Positions 24,396-33,849 of a stretch of 64,000 bases of DNA are shown here, in pieces. The notes beneath the pieces are model-generated. The model was given only the letters and a program-made list of their open reading frames with translations. It did not search any database and was not told the origin of the DNA. The translations under genes and the position numbers were made by a program. The stretch comes from Streptomyces sp. NBC_00525 (lineage in GTDB: Bacteria > Actinomycetota > Actinomycetes > Streptomycetales > Streptomycetaceae), in the NCBI RefSeq assembly GCF_036346595.1, contig NZ_CP107834.1, positions 930,001 through 994,000 on the forward strand, given 5' to 3'. Position 1 is the stretch's first letter, and every line of letters begins with the position of its first letter.

Positions 24396-24770
24396 TCAGA
24401 CGGCGACCAGGTCGCAGACGAAGATCAGCGTCTCGCCCGGGGCGATGCGGCCGCCGCCGGCGCCGCGCTCGCCGTAGGCGAGGTGCGAGGGGATGATCAG
24501 CTGGCGCCGGCCGCCGACCTTCATGCCCTGCACGCCCTTGTCCCAGCCCTGGATGACCTGGCCGGCACCGAGTTCGAACTGCAGCGGGGTGCCGCGGTTC
24601 CAGGAGGCGTCGAACTCCTCACCCGTGGAGAAGGCGACCCCCACGTAGTGGACGGAGACGACCTGGCCGGCCTTGGCCTCGGCGCCGTCGCCCACCCAGA
24701 GGTCCTTGATCTCCAGGTCGGCCGGCGGCTCGCCACCCGGAAAGTCGATCTCGGGCTTGTCGATGCTCAC
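24396..24770 (-). CDS. FKBP-type peptidyl-prolyl cis-trans isomerase (cytoplasmic)
   Basis: The 124-residue protein is a single FKBP domain that speeds proline isomerisation during folding. Active-site segments are VHYVGVAFSTGEEFDASWNR, FELGAGQVIQGWDKGVQGMK, GERGAGG and LIFVCDLVAV. GTG 24770 is preferred to ATG 24785 because AGGAGC lies eight bases ahead. It has no signal peptide. It follows the membrane-anchored FKBP gene by 43 bases and ends at a U-tract terminator. Confidence 0.95.
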   Translation of the reverse strand: MSIDKPEIDFPGGEPPADLEIKDLWVGDGAEAKAGQVVSVHYVGVAFSTGEEFDASWNRGTPLQFELGAGQVIQGWDKGVQGMKVGGRRQLIIPSHLAYGERGAGGGRIAPGETLIFVCDLVAV

Positions 24771-24813
24771 TGACTTGCTCCTCATGCTGATGAACTGGGC
24801 AACCGGGACAGTC

Positions 24814-25770
24814 TTACATCTTCGCCAGGATGTCCACGGCGAAGACCAGCGTGGAGTTGGCGGGGATGGACTGCTGCTCCTTGTCGCCCAGGCCCTGGTC
24901 CGGCGGCACGACCAGCAGGACGCGGCTGCCGATCTTCTTGCCGATCAGGCCGTCCTTGAGCCCCTTGAGGGTGACCTGGGCCAGCGGGAAGGTGGCCGTC
25001 TTGCCCGTGGCGTAGGTGTTGTCGAACTCCTCGCCGCTCTTCCAGACCTTGGCCACGTAGTTCACGACGACCGAGTCGCTCTCCTTGACCACGTCACCCT
25101 TGGACTCCAGGACGTAGTCGGAGACCAGCTTCTTCGGCGGGTCCACCTTGCTGGGGATGGTCACGGTCGGCGCCTTGCCGTCGGTGTTGGTGCCCACCTT
25201 CGGCAGATCGGTGTTGTCCTGGGCGACGGAGGTGCCCTTCGCGGACGCCGGGATCTGCTTCGCCTTGAGGACGTCCACGACGAAGACGAGGGTGGCGTTC
25301 GGCTTGATGTCGCCCTGGCCCTGGGCGCCGTAGCCGAGGTCCGGCGGGATGACGAGCTGGACCCTGCTGCCGACCTTCTGGCCGACCAGGCCCTTGTCCC
25401 AGCCCTGGATGACCATGCCGGCGCCGAGGGTCAGGTCGAACGGCTGCTTGCGGTCGAAGCTGTTGTCGAACGGCTCCGTGGAGTCGAATGCCTGCCCGAG
25501 GTAGTTCACCTGGGTGACATCGCCGTTCTTGAGCTTCGCGCCGTCACCCTCGCTGATGACCTTGACCTTCAGCTCCTTGGGCGGCGTACCCGTGCCCTTG
25601 GCCAGGGTGGGCTTCTCGCCGAACTTCGCGCCCGCGGTGATGGCGGGGAAACCCCCCTTGCTGGGGACGGACGCGGCGGTGGAAGCGGAGTCGGAGCCCT
25701 TGTCGTCACTGCCGCACGCCGCTGACAGCAGCAGCAGGGGGACGACGAGAAGGCCGGCAAGTCGGCGCAC
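24814..25770 (-). CDS. FKBP-type isomerase lipoprotein with two FKBP domains
   Basis: The 318-residue protein has a lipoprotein signal (lipobox SAAC, C19) and a Ser/Ala linker. Two FKBP domains follow. The first spans about 75-185 (VNYLGQAFDSTEPFDNSFDR, MVIQGWDKGLVGQKVGSRVQ, YGAQGQG). The second spans about 205-318 (VNYVAKVWKSGEEFDNTYAT, LKDGLIGKKIGSRVLLVVPP). The second copy lacks the IxGWD tryptophan (reads LKGLKDGLIG), so it may be catalytically weak. It should act outside the membrane on exported proteins. The GTG start at 25770 follows GAGGAA. Confidence 0.92.
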   Translation of the reverse strand: MRRLAGLLVVPLLLLSAACGSDDKGSDSASTAASVPSKGGFPAITAGAKFGEKPTLAKGTGTPPKELKVKVISEGDGAKLKNGDVTQVNYLGQAFDSTEPFDNSFDRKQPFDLTLGAGMVIQGWDKGLVGQKVGSRVQLVIPPDLGYGAQGQGDIKPNATLVFVVDVLKAKQIPASAKGTSVAQDNTDLPKVGTNTDGKAPTVTIPSKVDPPKKLVSDYVLESKGDVVKESDSVVVNYVAKVWKSGEEFDNTYATGKTATFPLAQVTLKGLKDGLIGKKIGSRVLLVVPPDQGLGDKEQQSIPANSTLVFAVDILAKM

Positions 25771-25869
25771 TGGTTCCTCAGATCTCAGACGGCATATGTG
25801 GGGGACACGGCCGGGGAGCTCCCGGAGCTTCCGGACCCCCGACACTCTAGGCCGTTCAAGGCGTGCGAA

Positions 25870-25898
25870 GGGCCCCGTACTACGAACGTACGGGGCCC
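25870..25898 (-). terminator. Hairpin terminator after pafA
   Basis: GGGCCCCGTAC (25870-25880) pairs perfectly with 25888-25898 around a seven-base loop, 38 bases past the pafA stop. Confidence 0.8.
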
Positions 25899-25936
25899 GG
25901 GTCGCGCCAGGGGGGCCGGGGGTGTCCCGGGCCGGC

Positions 25937-27298
25937 TCACATACCCGCGATCAGCTTCTCCACGCGGTCGTCGACCGAACGGAACGGGTCCTTGCAGAGC
26001 ACCGTCCGCTGCGCCTGGTCGTTGAGCTTGAGGTGGACCCAGTCGACGGTGAAGTCCCGCCGCTGCTCCTGGGCCCGCCGGATGAAGTCGCCGCGCAGCC
26101 GCGCCCTGGTGGTCTGCGGGGGCACCGACTTGCCCTCGAAGATCTTCAGGTCGTCGCAGACGCGGGCGGCCTTCCCCTTGCGCTCCAGCAGGTAGTACAG
26201 CCCCCGCCGGCGGTGGATGTCGTGGTAGGCGAGGTCTATCTGGGCGACCCGCGGATTCGACATGGTCATGTTGTGCTTGGCCCGGTACCGCTCGATGAGC
26301 TTGTACTTCATGACCCAGTCGATCTCGGTCTCGATCCGGTCGAGCTCCTCCGCCTCGATCGCGTCGAGCGTACGGCCCCAGAGTTCGAGGACGCGCTCGA
26401 CGTTGCCGGTGCGGATGCCCCGGCGCTCGACGAAGTCCACGGCCTTCTCGTAGTACTCGCGCTGCACCTCTATGGCCGACGCCTCGCGGCCGCTGGCGAG
26501 GCGGACCTTGCGCTGCCCGGTGGTGTCGTGGCTGACCTCGCGGATGGCCCGGATCGGGTTCTCCAGGGTCAGGTCGCGCATCACCGTGCCCGCCTCGATC
26601 ATGCGGAGCACCAGGTCCGTCGCGCCGACCTTGAGCAGCATGGTCGTCTCGGACATGTTGGAGTCCCCGACGATGACGTGGAGGCGGCGGTAGCGCTCCG
26701 CGTCCGCGTGCGGCTCGTCGCGGGTGTTGATGATCGGCCGGGAACGCGTCGTCGCGGAGCTGACGCCCTCCCAGATGTGCTCGGCACGCTGGCTGACGCA
26801 GTACACCGCGCCCCGTGGGGTCTGCAGGACCTTGCCGGCCCCGCAGATCAGCTGCCTGGTGACGAGGAAGGGAATGAGGATGTCCGCGAGGCGGGAGAAT
26901 TCTCCGTGCCGGGCCACGAGGTAGTTCTCATGGCATCCGTAGGAGTTTCCCGCCGAGTCGGTGTTGTTCTTGAAGAGATAGACGTCGCCGGCGATTCCCT
27001 CCTCGTGCAGGCGGCGTTCGGCGTCGACGAGCAGGCCCTCGAGAATACGCTCGCCGGCCTTGTCGTGGGTGACCAGCTCGGTCAGGTTGTCGCATTCGGG
27101 GGTTGCATATTCCGGATGCGATCCCACGTCGAGGTAGAGGCGGGCGCCGTTCCGCAGAAAGACATTGCTGCTGCGGCCCCATGACACAACACGGCGGAAG
27201 AGGTAGCGCGCCACTTCATCAGGGGACAGTCGGCGCTGTCCCCTGAACGTGCACGTGACGCCGTACTCGTTCTCCAGCCCGAAAATGCGGCGGTCCAT
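25937..27298 (-). CDS. pafA: Pup--protein ligase PafA
   Basis: The 453-residue enzyme joins the C-terminal glutamate of Pup to lysines of target proteins using ATP. It begins [20 protein letters not shown], carrying the glutamine-synthetase-like ExE nucleotide/metal motif. It continues with [20 protein letters not shown] and the C-terminal [18 protein letters not shown] typical of PafA. Dop, its paralogue, is encoded 5 kb upstream. The two share the STLSEYHR-like nucleotide-binding architecture but differ in the Dop loop. It is separated from prcA by a MFS/LacI pair. Confidence 0.97.
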   Translation of the reverse strand: MDRRIFGLENEYGVTCTFRGQRRLSPDEVARYLFRRVVSWGRSSNVFLRNGARLYLDVGSHPEYATPECDNLTELVTHDKAGERILEGLLVDAERRLHEEGIAGDVYLFKNNTDSAGNSYGCHENYLVARHGEFSRLADILIPFLVTRQLICGAGKVLQTPRGAVYCVSQRAEHIWEGVSSATTRSRPIINTRDEPHADAERYRRLHVIVGDSNMSETTMLLKVGATDLVLRMIEAGTVMRDLTLENPIRAIREVSHDTTGQRKVRLASGREASAIEVQREYYEKAVDFVERRGIRTGNVERVLELWGRTLDAIEAEELDRIETEIDWVMKYKLIERYRAKHNMTMSNPRVAQIDLAYHDIHRRRGLYYLLERKGKAARVCDDLKIFEGKSVPPQTTRARLRGDFIRRAQEQRRDFTVDWVHLKLNDQAQRTVLCKDPFRSVDDRVEKLIAGM

Positions 27299-27307
27299 GA
27301 CTGAACA

Positions 27308-28567
27308 TTACGCCTGATGGCCCGAGCTGAAACCGGGTTCGACGGCACCGTTTCGATCATTTTCCGATCCTCGCACCGCGACGGCCGTACGGGCGGGAGC
27401 CGTGAGCACCCTTCCGGTGGCCAGCAGAACGAGCAGCGCGGCCACTCCACCGGCCCCCGCCACCGCGAAGCTCCACGCCGTCCCGCCCAGCTCCACGGCC
27501 GGGCCGGCCACCGCCGTCCCCGCCGCCGCGCCCACCCCGAAGGTGGTCACCAGCCAGGAGAACGCCTCGGTCACCGTCCCGCGCGGCGCGTGCCGGTCCA
27601 CCACGATGAACGAGCAGGCGACGGCCGGGGCGAGGAACACCCCGGAGACGGCCGCCAGCACCGTCATCGCCACCGGGCCCGGCGTCAGCGTCAGCGGCAG
27701 ATAGCCCAGCGCGAGCAGCCCGACGATCACCCGCAGCCGGCGCTCCGGCTCCCCCGCCCACCGCCGCGCCCCGTACACCGCCCCGCCGACCAGGGCGCCG
27801 AGCCCCAGCGCGGCCATCAGCCAGCCGTAGACGGACTCCCGGCCGTGGTCGTCGGCATACGCCATCGCGGCCACGGTGATGGAGCCGAGCGCGAGGCCCA
27901 CGAAGAAGAACGAGCCCAGCAGCGCGAGCAGTCCGGGCGAGCGCAGCGCGCCCAGCCAGTGCGCCTCGCGCGGGGCGGAGCGCCAGGTGCGCGAGGGCTC
28001 CGAGAGCACGACCGACAGGGCGCCGAGCACGCCGATCGCGTTGATGACGAGCAGGGCGGCGGCGGGCGACCACAGCGAGACGAGCAGGGTCACCAGGAGC
28101 GGCCCGGCCGTGAACATGACCTCCTGCGCCACCGCGTCCATGGCGTACGCCCGGTGCACCCGGTCCTCGCCGCCCAGCACGCTCGGCCACAGCGCCCGCA
28201 GCCCGCCCTCCAGCGGCGGCGTGAACAGTCCGGCCACGGCCACCGCCGCGTAGGCGAGCGGGAGGGAGCCGCAGCCGGCCACGGCGAGCACGGCCATGCC
28301 GAGCCCGGAGACGACGGCGGCGGGCAGCTGGACGCGCGGCTGCCCGTACAGGTCCACCGCGCGCCCCAGGAGCGGCTGCCCCACCGCCGTGGCCAGTCCG
28401 TACACCGCGGCGAGCGCGCCGGCCAGCGTGTAGCTGCCGCCCTCGGCCCGCACGAACAGCACGATCGCGATGTTCGCGGTGCCGTTCGGCAGCCGGCCCA
28501 CCAGGGTGCCGGTGAGCAGCCGGGCGGCGTGCCGCGCCCGGAGGATGTCCAGATATCCCGCGGCCAT
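27308..28567 (-). CDS. MFS family transporter
   Basis: The 419-residue protein has twelve predicted membrane spans in two halves, with the first-loop segment VYGLATAVGQPLLGRAVDLY. The substrate is unknown; the sequence resembles small-molecule efflux members. ATG 28567 is chosen over a longer frame because of the GGGGGAGAGGGG site ahead of it. It is divergent from a LacI-type regulator across a 130-bp region with an inverted-repeat operator. It stops nine bases before pafA begins, so read-through into pafA is possible. It is not part of the canonical proteasome locus. Confidence 0.88.
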   Translation of the reverse strand: MAAGYLDILRARHAARLLTGTLVGRLPNGTANIAIVLFVRAEGGSYTLAGALAAVYGLATAVGQPLLGRAVDLYGQPRVQLPAAVVSGLGMAVLAVAGCGSLPLAYAAVAVAGLFTPPLEGGLRALWPSVLGGEDRVHRAYAMDAVAQEVMFTAGPLLVTLLVSLWSPAAALLVINAIGVLGALSVVLSEPSRTWRSAPREAHWLGALRSPGLLALLGSFFFVGLALGSITVAAMAYADDHGRESVYGWLMAALGLGALVGGAVYGARRWAGEPERRLRVIVGLLALGYLPLTLTPGPVAMTVLAAVSGVFLAPAVACSFIVVDRHAPRGTVTEAFSWLVTTFGVGAAAGTAVAGPAVELGGTAWSFAVAGAGGVAALLVLLATGRVLTAPARTAVAVRGSENDRNGAVEPGFSSGHQA

Positions 28568-28611
28568 GTCCCGCCCCTCTCCCCCGGGCACCTGTGCGGG
28601 CTGCGAGGTTT

Positions 28612-28638
28612 TACGTATAACTACCGGGTTCATACGTA
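28612..28638. promoter_or_regulatory. Candidate LacI-family operator
   Basis: TACGTATAAC (28612-28621) and GTTCATACGTA (28628-28638) form a near-perfect inverted repeat around TACCGG. It sits midway between the divergent MFS and LacI genes and is markedly AT-richer than its surroundings. Confidence 0.6.
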
Positions 28639-28697
28639 CCATGAGCGCGTCCCCAGGTCCACCTCACGGGCCTGTACCGACCGGCCCGGAGGCCCGC

Positions 28698-29726
28698 GTG
28701 ACCAGCCCAGCACCGCCCGGCCCGGCCCGCCCCACCAGCCGAGACGTGGCGCGGGCCGCCGGTGTCTCCCAGGCCACGGTCTCGCTGGTGCTCGGCGAGA
28801 AATGGCGGGGCCGGGTGTCCGAGACCACCGCGGGCCGGGTGCGCGACGCCGCCCGCGACCTCGGCTACCGGCCCAACCTCGCCGCCCGCAATCTGCGCCT
28901 GGGCCGCACCAGGACCGCCCTGCTGGTCGTCCCGGCCCTCACCAACGAGTTCTTCGCCCGCGTGTACACCGGGGCCGCCGCGGTCGCCGCCGAGCACGGC
29001 TTCGGCGTCGTCCTCTACCCCTCCCCCGACGGCACCGGCCCGGCCCGCGACCCCTTCCCCTCCGCCCGTGCCGCGCTGGACGGGGTCATCGCCTCGTCCA
29101 TGGCGGCCGACGCGCTCGACGCCCTGCACGGCGCGGACGTGCCACTGGTGATGCTGGACAGCGACCCCTCGGCGCCGGGCCCCGCCGCCCGCGTCAACCT
29201 CGACATCGGCGACGGGATGCGCCAGGTGGCCCGCCATCTGCTCGCCCTGGGCCACCGGCGCTTCCTGCACCTGGCCTCGGCCGTGGACACCTGGACCTTC
29301 GGCTGCCGCGCCGAGGCCCTGCACGCGGAGCTGCGCACGGTCCCCGGCGTCGAGGTGCGCACGGTGACCTCGGCGCTGGACGTGCGGGCGGGGCGGGAGG
29401 CGGCGGAGCGCGCGCTGGGGCTGCCGGGGCCCCGGCCGACCGCGATCGTCTGCGACGACGACATCCTGGCGGCGGGGGCGTGCAAGGCGGCCCGCCGGTT
29501 CGGGTTGCGGGTGCCCGGCGATCTGTCGGTGACCGGCTTCGACGATCTGGCCCTGGCGACCGCGGTGGAGCCGGAGCTGACCACCGTACGGCTGCCCGCC
29601 GAGCAGGTCGGTGAGCGCGGGATGGCCGCGCTGCTCGCGGTCCTGGACGGGCGGGCGGCCGAACCGGGCAGCCTGCCGGTGCGGCTGGTCGCGCGCGGCT
29701 CGACGGCGCCCGCGCCGCCGGTGTGA
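28698..29726 (+). CDS. LacI family transcriptional regulator
   Basis: The roughly 342-residue protein has a LacI helix-turn-helix (TSRDVARAAGVSQATVSLVL) and hinge (VRDAARDLGYRPNLAARNLR). A periplasmic-binding-protein-like effector domain ends with FDDLALATAVEPELTTVRLP. GTG 28698 is preferred because GGAGG precedes it. An in-frame ATG at 28641 has no ribosome-binding site and abuts the operator. The divergent MFS gene is the probable target. The inducer is unknown, probably a sugar or other small metabolite. Confidence 0.9.
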   Translation: MTSPAPPGPARPTSRDVARAAGVSQATVSLVLGEKWRGRVSETTAGRVRDAARDLGYRPNLAARNLRLGRTRTALLVVPALTNEFFARVYTGAAAVAAEHGFGVVLYPSPDGTGPARDPFPSARAALDGVIASSMAADALDALHGADVPLVMLDSDPSAPGPAARVNLDIGDGMRQVARHLLALGHRRFLHLASAVDTWTFGCRAEALHAELRTVPGVEVRTVTSALDVRAGREAAERALGLPGPRPTAIVCDDDILAAGACKAARRFGLRVPGDLSVTGFDDLALATAVEPELTTVRLPAEQVGERGMAALLAVLDGRAAEPGSLPVRLVARGSTAPAPPV

Positions 29727-29728
29727 CG

Positions 29729-29761
29729 GAGCCCCGGTCCGCCTGGGGCGGGCCGGGGCTC
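29729..29761. terminator. Bidirectional hairpin terminator between LacI gene and prcA
   Basis: GAGCCCCGGTCCGCC (29729-29743) pairs with 29747-29761 with one wobble, between the convergent LacI and proteasome alpha genes. Confidence 0.75.
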
Positions 29762-29790
29762 GGGTGGGCCGGAAAAGGCCGGGCGATGCG

Positions 29791-30603
29791 CTACTCCACG
29801 TCCCCGCCGGATTCGGTGGTGTCCTTGGTGGCCGCGGGGGCGTCCGGGGCGGCGTCGCCGTCCTCGGTGTCGGACGGGGCGTCGGTGGGCGTGGAGGCGG
29901 CGGCCTCCGCCTCCAGGAGCCGGGCCAGCTGCCGGCCGACGATCCGCTTGAACTTGCGCTGCTGCGGCCGGGTGCGGTCCAGGACGGCCACTTCGAGCCG
30001 GTCCGCGGGAATCTCCCGCTCGCTGCCGTTGGGGTCGCGGGAGAGGGCCTGCACCGCCAGTCTCAGCGCCTCGGCGAGTGACATCCCGTCGCGGTGGCGC
30101 TGGTCGAGGAAGGTGGAGATCTGCTCCGCGTTGCCGCCGACCGCGACCGAACCGTGTTCGTCCACGATCGAGCCGTCGTGCGGCAACCGGTAGATCTGGT
30201 CGCCCTCGGGCTCGCTGCCGACCTCGGCGACCACGAGTTCCACCTCGTACGGCTTCTCGGCCGCGCTGGAGAAAATCGTGCCGAGGGTCTGCGCGTAGAC
30301 GTTCGCCAGTCCGCGGGCGGTCACATCGTCGCGGTCATAGGTGTATCCGCGCAGATCCGCGTAGCGCACTCCGCCGATGCGGAGGTTTTCGTACTCGTTG
30401 TACTTACCGGCGGCGGCGAAACCGATCCGGTCGTAGATCTCGCTGAACTTGTGCAGTGCACGGGACGGGTTCTCGCCGACGAACACAATTCCGTCGGCGT
30501 ACTGCAGCACTACCAGGCTGCGACCACGGGCGATGCCCTTCCGGGCGTATTCCGCCCGGTCGGCCATGGCCTGCTGAGGTGAGACATAGAACGGCGTCGA
30601 CAC
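29791..30603 (-). CDS. prcA: 20S proteasome alpha subunit PrcA
   Basis: The 270-residue subunit forms the outer rings of the core particle. It begins [20 protein letters not shown], the gating N-terminus, then [20 protein letters not shown]. An acidic Ala/Thr/Asp-rich C-terminal tail of about 35 residues ([20 protein letters not shown]) is longer than in mycobacteria. It follows prcB by 62 bases and is part of the dop-pup-prcB-prcA direction of transcription. Confidence 0.97.
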   Translation of the reverse strand: MSTPFYVSPQQAMADRAEYARKGIARGRSLVVLQYADGIVFVGENPSRALHKFSEIYDRIGFAAAGKYNEYENLRIGGVRYADLRGYTYDRDDVTARGLANVYAQTLGTIFSSAAEKPYEVELVVAEVGSEPEGDQIYRLPHDGSIVDEHGSVAVGGNAEQISTFLDQRHRDGMSLAEALRLAVQALSRDPNGSEREIPADRLEVAVLDRTRPQQRKFKRIVGRQLARLLEAEAAASTPTDAPSDTEDGDAAPDAPAATKDTTESGGDVE

Positions 30604-30665
30604 CGGCTATCCGTCCCTTTCTGTCAGTGGCGGGAGCATCGGAGAAGCGGGAAGGGAACGCGTGC

Positions 30666-31511
30666 TCAGAGCAGCGCGGCGCGCGGGCCGTCGGGCTGTT
30701 CCAGGCGGCGTTCCAGAATCGCGCGGGCGACCTCGGCGGATTCCGCGTCGGTCAGCCTCCGGAAGCCCTCGTCCGTGATGACGGTGACGATGGGGTAGAT
30801 ACGGCGGCCCACGTCCGGGCCGCCCGTCGCGGAGTCGTCGTCGGCCGCGTCGTACAGGGCCTGCACGACCAGCGTGAGCGTCTCCTGCTCCGTCAGGTCC
30901 TCGCGGTAGAGCTTCTTCATGGAGCCGCGGGCGAAGAGGGAGCCGGAGCCGGTGGAGGCGTAGCCGTGCTCCTCGGAGCGGCCGCCGGTGACGTCGTAGC
31001 TGAAGATGCGTCCGCGTTCGCGGTCCATGTCGTAGCCGGCGAAGAGCGGGACGACGGCGAGGCCCTGCATGGCCATCGCCAGATTGCTCCGGATCATCGT
31101 GGAGAGCCGGTTCGCCTTGCCCTCGAAGGAGAGCTGGGCGCCCTCCACCTTCTCGAAGTGTTCCAGCTCCAGCTGGAAGAGCTTGACCATCTCCACGGCG
31201 AGACCCGCCGTACCGGCGATGCCCACCGCCGAGTACTCGTCGGCCGGGAAGACCTTCTCGATGTCGCGCTGCGCGATCATGTTCCCCATGGTCGCCCGCC
31301 GGTCACCGGCGAGGACGACACCGCCGGGGAAGGCCGCCGCCACGATCGTCGTGCCGTGCGGCGCCTCGATGGCCCCCTTCAGCGGCGGCGCCTGCCGGTT
31401 GCCCGGAAGCATCTCGGGCGCCTGGTCGGACAGGAAGTCCATGAAGGAGGACGATCCCGGCGTCAGGAAGGCAGCTGGTAGACGCCCGGTGCTACGAGTG
31501 TTGGCTTCCAC
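30666..31511 (-). CDS. prcB: 20S proteasome beta subunit PrcB
   Basis: The 281-residue precursor of the catalytic subunit is predicted to be cleaved after G53 to expose the nucleophile T54 ([21 protein letters not shown]). The propeptide is thus 53 residues. The catalytic lysine lies in the [18 protein letters not shown] region. The GTG start follows GGAGGGAAACGC. It lies 237 bp downstream of pup, and that gap contains two hairpins, so prcBA may have its own promoter. Confidence 0.97.
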   Translation of the reverse strand: MEANTRSTGRLPAAFLTPGSSSFMDFLSDQAPEMLPGNRQAPPLKGAIEAPHGTTIVAAAFPGGVVLAGDRRATMGNMIAQRDIEKVFPADEYSAVGIAGTAGLAVEMVKLFQLELEHFEKVEGAQLSFEGKANRLSTMIRSNLAMAMQGLAVVPLFAGYDMDRERGRIFSYDVTGGRSEEHGYASTGSGSLFARGSMKKLYREDLTEQETLTLVVQALYDAADDDSATGGPDVGRRIYPIVTVITDEGFRRLTDAESAEVARAILERRLEQPDGPRAALL

Positions 31512-31656
31512 GCGTTTCCCTCCAGGTATGCGATGGCCCTGCGCAAGGTGTCAGGATCATCCCCAACTTGCCGACGGCCGGATTCCAGTTGAAGCGGTAC
31601 GCCCCGGACCCTACCCGCCCGGGGGCGGTGATCCACATCCGTGGCGGGGGCAAATC

Positions 31657-31682
31657 GGGCCGCCGGAGCGCTCCGGCGGCCC
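31657..31682 (-). terminator. Hairpin downstream of pup (second)
   Basis: GGGCCGCCGGAGC (31657-31669) is followed immediately by its perfect complement (31670-31682). It is the second of two adjacent hairpins met after pup. Confidence 0.65.
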
Positions 31683-31687
31683 GCGGT

Positions 31688-31718
31688 GTGCGGTACGGGC
31701 GAGCCGCCCGTACCGCAC
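31688..31718 (-). terminator. Hairpin terminator downstream of pup (first)
   Basis: GTGCGGTACGGGC (31688-31700) pairs perfectly with 31706-31718 around a five-base loop, 30 bases after the pup stop. Confidence 0.8.
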
Positions 31719-31748
31719 GTCCGCTGCGGGCCTCCGGCACGGGGCCGG

Positions 31749-31967
31749 TTACTGGCCGCCCTTCTGCACGAACGAGCGCACGAAGTCCTCGGCGTTGGCC
31801 TCCAGGACGTCGTCGATCTCGTCCAGGACGTCGTCCACGTCCTCGCTCAGCTTCTCCTGGCGTTCCTTGAGGTCCTCGGAGACCTGCGCGTCCTGCGCCT
31901 GCTCCTCGACCTCCTCGGTGGAACGCGTCGCCTTCTGCTGTCCGCCGCCGGTGTCCTTGGTCGCCAT
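31749..31967 (-). CDS. pup: Prokaryotic ubiquitin-like protein Pup
   Basis: The 72-residue, acidic, largely disordered protein ends FVRSFVQKGGQ. The terminal GGQ must be deamidated by Dop to GGE before PafA can attach it to target lysines. The central region SEDLKERQEKLSEDVDDVLD is the helix that folds on the ARC/Mpa coiled coil. It follows dop by 130 bp and is bounded downstream by two strong hairpins. Confidence 0.98.
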   Translation of the reverse strand: MATKDTGGGQQKATRSTEEVEEQAQDAQVSEDLKERQEKLSEDVDDVLDEIDDVLEANAEDFVRSFVQKGGQ

Positions 31968-32097
31968 CTAGCTCACCCCGCTCGGTTCGAAGCACTTGAT
32001 CAGACCCTACCCACGGGGTCCGACATTGGCCCGGTACTTGTCTCAACGTCCGGAGGTCATCGGAATGATTCCCAGCCGGGAGCCCTTTCAGGCGCCG

Positions 32098-33609
32098 TCA
32101 GCCGCCCGAGAGCACCTGGACCAGTTCCTGCGCGGTGCGGCAGCGGTCCAGCAGGGACTTCACATGCTCACGGGTGCCCCGCAGCGGCTCCATCGTGGGC
32201 ACCCGCTGCAACGAGTCCTGACCCGGCAGATCGAAGATCACCGAGTCCCAGGAGGCGGCCGCGACGTCGTCGGCGTACTTTTCGAGGCAGCGGCCGCGGA
32301 AGTACGCCCTGGTGTCGTCCGGCGGTGCCGTACGGGCCCGCTCGACCTCGCGCTCGTCGAGGAGACGTTTCATCCGGCCCCGGGCCACCAGACGGTTGTA
32401 CAGGCCCTTCTCCTGCCGTACGTCCGCGTACTGCAGGTCCACCAGGTGCAGCCGGGCCGCGTCCCAGTCCAGGCCGTCCCGGCGCCGGTAGCCGTCCATG
32501 AGCTGCCGCTTCGCCACCCAGTCCAGCTCGCCGGCCAGGCTCATCGGATCGTTCTCCAGCCGGTTGAGGGTGTCCTCCCACCGGCTGAGGATGTCCTTGG
32601 TCTGTTCGTCGGCGTCCGCGCCGTACCGCTCCTCGACGTATTTGCGGCCCAGCTCGAAGTACTCCATCTGGAGCTGCACCGCGGTCAGTGTCCGGCCGCT
32701 GCGCAGCGTGATCAGCTGTCGCAGTCCGGGGTCGTGGGAGACCTGGTGCAGCGTGCGCACCGGCTGGTCCACGGCGAGATCGACGTTGATGAAGCCGTCC
32801 TCGATCATGGACAGGACCAGCGAGGTGGTGCCCAGCTTGAGGTAGGTGGAGATCTCCGAGAGGTTGGCGTCGCCGATGATCACATGGAGCCGGCGGTACT
32901 TCTCGGCGTCGGAGTGCGGCTCGTCGCGGGTGTTGATGATGGGGCGCTTGAGCGTGGTCTCCAGGCCGACCTCGACCTCGAAGTAGTCGGCGCGCTGGCT
33001 GATCTGGAAGCCGTGCTCCTGGCCGTCCTGGCCGATGCCGACCCGTCCGGCGCCGGTGACCACCTGGCGCGAGACGAAGAACGGCGTCAGATGGCGCACG
33101 ATGTCCGAGAAAGGGGTCTCCCGCTTCATCAGATAGTTCTCGTGCGTCCCGTAGGAGGCGCCCTTGTTGTCGGTGTTGTTCTTGTAGAGGTGGATCGGCT
33201 GGGCGCCCGGAAGCTGCGCCGCGCGCTCGGCCGCCTCGGCCATGATGCGCTCGCCGGCCTTGTCCCACAGGACGGCGTCCCTGGGGTTGGTGATCTCCGG
33301 GGAGCTGTACTCGGGGTGCGCGTGGTCGACGTAGAGCCGGGCCCCGTTGGTGAGGATCACATTGGCCAGGCCGATGTCCTCGTCCGTGAGCTGGCTGGAG
33401 TCGGCGGTCTCGCGGGCGAGGTCGAAGCCCCGCGCGTCCCGCAGCGGGTTCTCCTCCTCGAAGTCCCAGCGGGCGCGGCGCGCCCGGTGCATCGCCGCCG
33501 CGTAGGCGTTGACGATCTGGGACGAGGTGAGCATGGCATTGGCGCTGGGGTGCCCCGGAACGGAGATCCCGTACTCCGTCTCGATGCCCATTACTCGCCG
33601 TACGGTCAT
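32098..33609 (-). CDS. dop: Depupylase/deamidase Dop
   Basis: The 503-residue paralogue of PafA deamidates Pup and cleaves it from conjugates. It begins [20 protein letters not shown] with the ExE motif. The Dop-specific insertion follows at about residues 37-75 (between [20 protein letters not shown] and [20 protein letters not shown]). [20 protein letters not shown] and the C-terminal LVQVLSGG complete it. The ATG at 33609 follows AAGGAGGGCCGG. A perfect 38-bp palindrome separates it from arc, so it probably has its own promoter in 33610-33804. Confidence 0.97.
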   Translation of the reverse strand: MTVRRVMGIETEYGISVPGHPSANAMLTSSQIVNAYAAAMHRARRARWDFEEENPLRDARGFDLARETADSSQLTDEDIGLANVILTNGARLYVDHAHPEYSSPEITNPRDAVLWDKAGERIMAEAAERAAQLPGAQPIHLYKNNTDNKGASYGTHENYLMKRETPFSDIVRHLTPFFVSRQVVTGAGRVGIGQDGQEHGFQISQRADYFEVEVGLETTLKRPIINTRDEPHSDAEKYRRLHVIIGDANLSEISTYLKLGTTSLVLSMIEDGFINVDLAVDQPVRTLHQVSHDPGLRQLITLRSGRTLTAVQLQMEYFELGRKYVEERYGADADEQTKDILSRWEDTLNRLENDPMSLAGELDWVAKRQLMDGYRRRDGLDWDAARLHLVDLQYADVRQEKGLYNRLVARGRMKRLLDEREVERARTAPPDDTRAYFRGRCLEKYADDVAAASWDSVIFDLPGQDSLQRVPTMEPLRGTREHVKSLLDRCRTAQELVQVLSGG

Positions 33610-33804
33610 CCGGCCCTCCTTGCCCGGCGGCGCTCCCTTCCGGGGGCGGCGCTCAAGTACCGCTGCTTGTTCGGTGGGTGCGCGGCCCGCCCCTCCCGCG
33701 CTGCGTGGACGGGCGGTACGCCAGAGCCTAGAACGCGTCCGTGCCGGTGGGGAGATCAATTGCGTCGTCATTGCCGCGGTGTCGCCGCGGCTGTCCGGAA
33801 AGCA

Positions 33805-33842
33805 ACCGGCTGCGGATGCCCGGCCGGGCATCCGCAGCCGGT
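33805..33842 (-). terminator. 38-bp perfect palindrome, terminator after arc
   Basis: ACCGGCTGCGGATGCCCGG (33805-33823) is followed directly by its 19-base complement (33824-33842), seven bases past the arc stop codon. Confidence 0.85.
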
Positions 33843-33849
33843 GCGCCTT

